A DNA stretch of 25,420 nt from Lactifluus volemus (lineage: Eukaryota > Basidiomycota > Agaricomycetes > Russulales > Russulaceae). Location of the stretch: NCBI GenBank assembly GCA_022376515.1, contig WTXI01000440.1:1-25420 (forward strand), given 5' to 3'. The notes below the pieces were generated by a model that saw only the letters and a list, made by a program, of their open reading frames with translations, had not been told where the DNA came from and did not search any database. A program made the position numbers and the translations under genes. Shown piece after piece: positions 20,540-25,420 of the stretch. Each line of letters begins with the position of its first letter. The first letter of the stretch is position 1.

Positions 20540-20811
20540 CTGTGTAATTTACCCTCTGGTACCCCATCTGCGCCCTACTTCTCTCCTTTTGTTATAGTCT
20601 GCTTTGTTCTTTTTCCTTACTCAAGTACTCTATAATGTTATTTGAATGTTCTCCAGGTTGTACGTATGTCCGTATATTTGTGATCGATTACAGTGTCAAC
20701 CTTTCAACCTTGTCCAATATTATTAATAATGTGATTACTCAGCTCAAAGTGGCTCTTCGGTCCGGCGCATGAAGTTTACCTAAGCTCGAACGGTCAGTTA
20801 CTTACTACTCT
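20540..20811. other. CHD1-SLU7 intergenic region
   Basis: A 272-bp gap between two genes on the same strand. It is T-rich and AT-rich, so it probably holds the CHD1 3' end signals and the SLU7 promoter. No clear TATA box or terminator motif stands out. Confidence 0.4.
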
Positions 20812-22739
20812 ATGGCATCTTCGAGCGGTAAGTAGGCTGGAATTAGTTTTTATATGAAACACCCTGATATTTATGCTGTAGCCGTCGGTAAGCTCTCTCG
20901 TGAGGAGTTCCGTCGTCAAAAGGACTTGGATGCGGCTCGAAAGGCCGGTACAGCACCAGCAGCTCTCGATGAGGAGGGTAAACCCATCAATCCTCACATT
21001 CCCCGTACGAACCCACCTTTTTCTTATGACCCGTGAATATGCTCAACGTTCTTTACAGAGTACATCTCACAAGCACCGTGGTACCTGGATACGGGCGCGC
21101 CTTCCCTCAGCCACCAACGTCGACCTACAGATGACCGCTCTGGCAACAAGCTCGACCAATGGTACGAGAGAAGCGCTACTTCAGGACCGGCTGCGAAGAA
21201 GTATCGAAAGGGCGCGTGCGAGAACTGCGGTGCGATGACGCACAAGCGCCAGGACTGCCTCGAGCGTCCTCGCAAGAAGGGCGCAAAGTATTCTAACAGG
21301 GATATCGCGCCAGATGAAGCGATACAACATATTGAAGCTGGTTACGACGCGAAGCGTGATCGTTGGAATGGGTATGATCCTGCGGAGCACAAGAGGATAT
21401 ACGACGAGTACGAGGCCATCGAGGCTGAAAGGCAACGTCTCCGCGAGGAGGAAATCGACAAGCAAACGACGACGGACATGGCTGCTGTGCGAAAGGTGGC
21501 AAAGGCGGGCAAGGCGGAGGGCGATCCGGACTTTGGGTCTAGCGACGAGGAGGATGCGGATGAGGACAAGTACGCCGACGCTGCAGACGCGGTTGGCCAG
21601 AAGATGGACACGAAGACGCGAATCACGGTGCGGAACCTACGTATCCGGGAGGACACCGCCAAATATCTCATCAATTTGGACCCGTCGAGTGCATATTATG
21701 ACCCCAAAACACGTTCCATGCGTGACAACCCTTTACAGAACGTCCCTCCAGAAGAGGTGCGTGTCGTCGGTCGGTAAATAAGATCAGGGACGCTGACGCA
21801 TTGCGCATATGTACAGGCGCGGTTTGCTGGAGACAATTTTCTGCGCTACTCTGGCGAGGCACCGGAAGTGCAAGAGTTACAACTGTTTGCATGGCAGTCT
21901 GCAGCTCGTGGGAACGACGTCCATTTGAATGCCAATCCAACACAAGGCCAACTTCTTCATGAAGCATACAAGGAGAAGAAAGAGGAACTTCGCGATTCAT
22001 CAAAAGTCAGCGTGCTCGCCAAATACGGTGGCGAGCAGTACCTGGAGACGGCTCCAAAGGAGTTGCTACATGGCCAGACAGAGGAATACGTCGAGTACTC
22101 TAGGGCTGGACAAGTCATTCATGGCAAGGAGCGAGCAAAGGCGAGGACAAAATACCCGGAAGATGGTTCGTCCCTTGCATTCATATAACATATTTACGAC
22201 ATATTGATATCTTCATTTCATAGTTTACATCAACAACCACACGTCCGTATGGGGGTCGTGGTATGATGTAGTGTCAAGTACATGGGGCTATGCTTGTTGT
22301 CACTCCGTTGTGCACATCTCATACTGCACTGGTGAGGCCGGAAGGCATGCTGCCGCGGCGTCAACCGCGCAGAACCTGCTCTTGTCGAACAACTCACAAC
22401 CAGAAGATTCGACGTCGAAGCCTCCAGATGGAGGTGGGGACAAAGGGAAGCAACGCAAGATGGACACTGACGTCGAGGAGGAGCAGAGCAAACTAGCAGA
22501 GGAACGTAAACGCAAAGGCAGGGCAACTGAGGGTGATGAGCGATTCCACAAGAAGTCAAAGGCCGAGGAGGATCATGAGAGTAAGAAGTTTGACGTCACG
22601 GAGGACGACCTCGGTATGTATCTTGTTGAAATACATTGTGGCCATTTTCTAACTATTAATTACAGAGCGATACCGCCGTGAAAGGGGTCGGATGGAGGAT
22701 CCAATGGCTAACTACGTTGACAACGATGGAGAGCTCTGA
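20812..22739 (+). CDS. SLU7: Pre-mRNA splicing factor Slu7
   Basis: Six exons join to 550 codons (549 aa): 20812-20827 (only 16 bp), 20882-21004, 21059-21756, 21817-22165, 22224-22613 and 22666-22739. The N terminus reads [29 protein letters not shown] follows, then the CCHC zinc knuckle [14 protein letters not shown] at about residues 98-111, [24 protein letters not shown], an Asp/Glu-rich middle ([13 protein letters not shown]), [15 protein letters not shown], and SVWGSWYD near TWGYACCHS. This order matches the Slu7 family. Slu7 joins the spliceosome for the second catalytic step and helps choose the 3' splice site by holding the free 5' exon. The first exon encodes only MASSS plus one base. 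It is followed 97 bp later by the membrane-protein gene. No lesions seen. Confidence 0.94.
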
Positions 22740-22836
22740 TTTATTAACCTACCCCTTGTATCGATCACGTGATTGAAATGAACCACGCTTTCGTTCTTTG
22801 CATCCCTTCTTTTAACGAGCAAGTCCTGCTGCCTGT

Positions 22837-24118
22837 ATGCCACAGTTAACCACAGCTTTCTCGCTCTTACTTGGCTTGGGAGCTCGTATATTTTACAACA
22901 AATTCTTCTCTCTCCGTGTTCGAGGGATCGAGGATCATGTACTCAGCGGTCTTTGGCAGGGCGTTGCCCTATATTATGTTCTCATGGAGTTTCCCTTTCT
23001 CACTCTTCCAGTCGGTTTTGGTATCGGCGCCCGTCTCCTTGTCAACCTCTTTATAACCCACGATGCTGGCGGTTGCGCATGTACCCTTCTCGGTGTAGCC
23101 GTCGGCGTCCTCGCTACGGACATCCTCTCCCAACTCCTAGAGGACGGCGACCCCGAAGATGCGTACTACGAAGGTTCTGAAGTGTCCGATTTCCACGTCG
23201 ACGACGCCTGGTGCAACTCCCAGGGTCGTATTACAACAGCGACCGCGTGCGCGACCACAATCGCCGACGGCGCGCCTTTTTCGAGACCGGCGACCCATCC
23301 GTCGCGACGGCGGTGACCAATACCACGACCACGTGGGATTCGCTTTCTGATTGGATCGATCCGAATCACACGATGACCCCGCTCGAGCGCGAAGTTGCCG
23401 CGCTGCGCAAGAAGGCGAGCATGGCGGATAGTGAGCGACGAAGGTTTAAGAGGAGAAGCAGTGGGCGCAGGTGCAGGGTAACAAGGCGCGTGCGGCACAG
23501 ATGGGTTGGCAGGTGAAGAGGTACTCTGCTCTCATGCAGAGCTTCCATCGCGAGGCGGATCTAAGACTACTCGAAGGTCCGTCAGGCTCCCGCTGTGCTG
23601 CTGATGCATCCATCTCACGATAATCATCATTGTTCTTATTGCAGCGAATAATGAGCGACATCGACAGGAAGTAGCGTCGATGCAAGCGTCGGCCTCGCAA
23701 GTGGCAGGCCCCTCATCATCCAGGTCTCTCATCCCACCCTCACAGCCTTTCGCGATCACCGTCGGCGGACCGAGTCGCGTATCAAAATCGCCACCGAGTC
23801 CTCCACCACGTTTGATACCCCCTCCTGAAGAGGAGAAACCGCTGCGATCTGCGATTGCTAAGGGAAAACAACCTGAGCGTCGTCCGCGGCGGATCTCAGC
23901 AGGTGCTGACAAGGATGGAAGCGCGATGAAGGCTGGTTCCGTACATACAGGCACGCATCATCATCATCGTCGGCGGGCGGCGTCTGTGCTCAGTCGCCCG
24001 AGTGTCCGTATTGAGGTACACGAGTGAGTACAAGGTTCTAGCCGTTTTGTCATCCATCCCAACTGATCCCTGGTCGTTCGTACATAGAACGCCCTCGAGG
24101 CGATCGAAAAAGGCATAG
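22837..24118 (+). CDS. Unknown multi-pass membrane protein with basic C-terminal tail; one-base frame break
   Basis: I do not recognise a named family. Model exons: 22837-23173, 23224-23576, 23645-24023, 24088-24118, about 366 aa once a frame break is allowed. The first ~110 residues carry two or three hydrophobic segments (FSLLLGLGARIF, VALYYVLMEFPFLTLPVG with RLLVNLFI, TLLGVAVGVLATDIL). A charged coiled-coil-like region follows (PLEREVAALRKKASMADSER, then QWAQVQGNKARAAQMGWQVK and SALMQSFHREADLRLLE), then a Pro/Ser-rich tail and a basic end (TPSRRSKKA). Exon 2 changes frame at about 23447-23455, where one base seems missing between RRRF and EEKQW. No intron fits there, and both sides read as good protein. 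Intron 1 (donor GTTCTG, 50 bp) is inferred from the frame jump. The break is either an assembly error or a recent mutation. Confidence 0.6.
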
Positions 24119-24558
24119 CAAGGGTTCCATGCCATTTCACGGTCCGATGTCAAGATGTGTATTTTTCCCCTCTGTGCAAATGCCGGCTGTGGACAGCCGG
24201 GTTGTGTACTGTAACAGATGACAGGTCTGCAAGGCGTATATAGTGCTTTTATCTCTCTGTACATGTTGCAGGCTACCTCTAGCGGGAGCCCGACGCTAGG
24301 AGAAATTCTGGAAAAGGCGAGATGATGTCTTCTGAAGGGCTACCTCTGTAGATAAACTGTGCAGCTCTGTGAGCCCAGTCGCAGGGTAGCCGTGGGCACC
24401 ACAAGTAACTTCTCACATTATACGCCCACCAGAGTTCAATTTCATCTTTATGACGCAAGAACAGACTGTAAGGGCATCTAGCGCTTGTGTTCCTGCATAC
24501 CACGGTTTCCCTCAGCGAGAGTTCATGCACGCATGGCCGGTGCGACAAGTATGACGTT
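24119..24558. other. Gene-free interval before the inverted duplication
   Basis: 440 bp with no supported gene. It contains the dispersed repeat copy at 24154-24217. An 89-codon minus frame (24548-24279) has no recognisable domain. Confidence 0.45.
24154..24217 (-). repeat. Dispersed repeat copy, LTR-end-like
   Basis: The plus strand reads GATGTGTATTTTTCCCC, then CCGGCTGTGGACAGCCGG (8-bp-arm palindrome) and GTAACAG. Its reverse complement lines up with 12131-12190. Both copies keep CTGTTACA at one end and ATG(T/C)(A/G)CATC-type sequence at the other. Confidence 0.5.
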
Positions 24559-25420
24559 ATTCCGTCTCAGACACCAGCGAGATCCCTATTATTTATTTTA
24601 TTTTATTTGCCTTTTTTTTATGGTCAAAATACAAGGTTCATGGGCCGTGCGCGCTCTCGCCGACTGATCCAGCGCGTGTGGTCAGCATGCCCCGGGTCTT
24701 ACTGTATCCATTATTCTTCCACACGGATGGTGACCCGGCTCGCTTCGCGACGCCTGTTGCCAGTCCCCTTCATTGGTAGGTGTGCATTAGCCAAGACGAG
24801 CAAAATTAGCGCGATCCCTTCGGCCGCAATTAGCTGGCACGGCCCAGCTGCCACAATAGCTGCGGCCCTCCTCGATTGCGTGCCATCATCACACAGCCGA
24901 CCTTGCGGCGTAAGATGAATACTCGGTGATCACAAATAACATACAAAAGGAACTAGATCTCATCGAAGGGCTGACAGAAGAACGTGTGTTATTGCCTGTG
25001 GCGGCCTTCCTCTTCAACCCTTCACTGACCAATTTCCAGCCCCCGTCGCCTTGGCGGGGGCATTGACAAAGGCTCTACCCTGTATGTTTCTCAGGTTTTT
25101 GCTGGACACGTCCTTATTTTGTAGTTAGCCATCAGCTGTTTGGCTCATCCACCCTCCGGAAAGCCCGCATCCTAATTCTTTTCCGTTTCTCCTGATCTTA
25201 TATCCCTGTTATGAACTCTATATTTTCTGCTCAGAAATTGGTACGCGTTATTGATTCGCTGATATCACTCAAGCGGCTGAATGCCCTATGCTCGAACGAC
25301 GGGACGCTTTCCTTCAGTACCTTGTGGTACGTTCTTTAGGGCCATGGCTGGTAAATAGACTAGCAGTACCACCACTTTCCTCAGATGTCGTTTCTTCCGC
25401 CTCCCTCCCTGTGGCATATC
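24559..25420. repeat. Inverted segmental duplication, right arm (internally deleted, open at window end)
   Basis: Matches the minus strand of 13360-15054. Positions 24559-24920 correspond to the block upstream of TFB4, and 24921-25420 to TFB4 from mid-exon 2 into exon 6. Missing pieces are about 661 bp at the junction 24921-24925, about 28 bp near 25160, about 98 bp near 25290, and 9 bp at the tip of the palindrome near 24567. Both exons and introns carry substitutions. Confidence 0.9.
24921..25420 (+). pseudogene. Truncated TFB4 pseudogene
   Basis: A copy of TFB4 in the opposite orientation to the intact gene. It lacks exon 1 and the 5' half of exon 2. It keeps the NIQKELDLIEGLTEE codons in part and retains recognisable introns, so it arose from DNA and not from mRNA. 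Exon 4 has lost the codons between HPPSG and RILIL with a frame change, and the start of exon 5 (with the intron 4 acceptor) is deleted. It runs to exon 6 at the window edge. It cannot encode a working TFIIH subunit. Confidence 0.88.

Noticed and set aside
1..25420. CRISPR arrays, bacterial operons, rRNA genes, prophage
   Set aside because: Spliced eukaryotic genes throughout. No regularly spaced repeats or rRNA-like sequence seen.

Overview
This window looks like nuclear DNA from a basidiomycete fungus, most likely an Agaricomycete. Its genes are split by many short introns (about 44-125 bp, GT-AG apart from one GC-AG), with exons as short as 16-42 bp. The proteins are fungal or eukaryotic nuclear factors: an ER-anchored Mga2/Spt23 regulator, a Taspase-1-like threonine aspartase, TFIIH subunit Tfb4, the chromatin remodeller Chd1 and the splicing factor Slu7. 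All gene models were spliced by hand from reading frames, splice signals and remembered family motifs. No database search was run.

Layout. Positions 1-441 (-) hold the 5' part of an unidentified gene cut by the window edge. It diverges from the seven-exon MGA2/SPT23-like gene at 1202-5105 (+), which is followed 124 bp later by the six-exon Taspase-like gene at 5230-6903 (+). Positions 6904-12962 are a gene-poor accessory stretch. It holds a 33-bp-arm hairpin, a decayed MTH1187-type thiamine-binding pseudogene, two tandem copies of a small two-exon gene of unknown function on the minus strand (9820-10310 and 11189-11658) with a Ty1/copia RNase H relic between them, and LTR-like and direct repeats.

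The second housekeeping block starts at 12963. TFB4 (12963-14332, -) and CHD1 (15157-20539, +) diverge from a shared 824-bp upstream region. SLU7 (20812-22739, +) follows, then a gene for an unknown multi-pass membrane protein with a basic tail (22837-24118, +). From 24559 to the window end lies an inverted, internally deleted duplicate of the TFB4 locus and its upstream block. That copy is a pseudogene.

How the genes relate. TFB4, CHD1 and SLU7 act in transcription initiation and repair, elongation-linked chromatin remodelling, and the second step of splicing. MGA2 and the Taspase homologue concern regulated proteolysis of, or by, nuclear factors. They are separate transcription units and nothing shows they form one pathway. 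The most unusual parts are the twin unknown genes with conserved intron and promoter, the scarred inverted TFB4 duplication, a possible intron-retention switch that would remove the MGA2 membrane anchor, and two one-base frame breaks (CHD1 and the membrane-protein gene) that are either assembly errors or real lesions.
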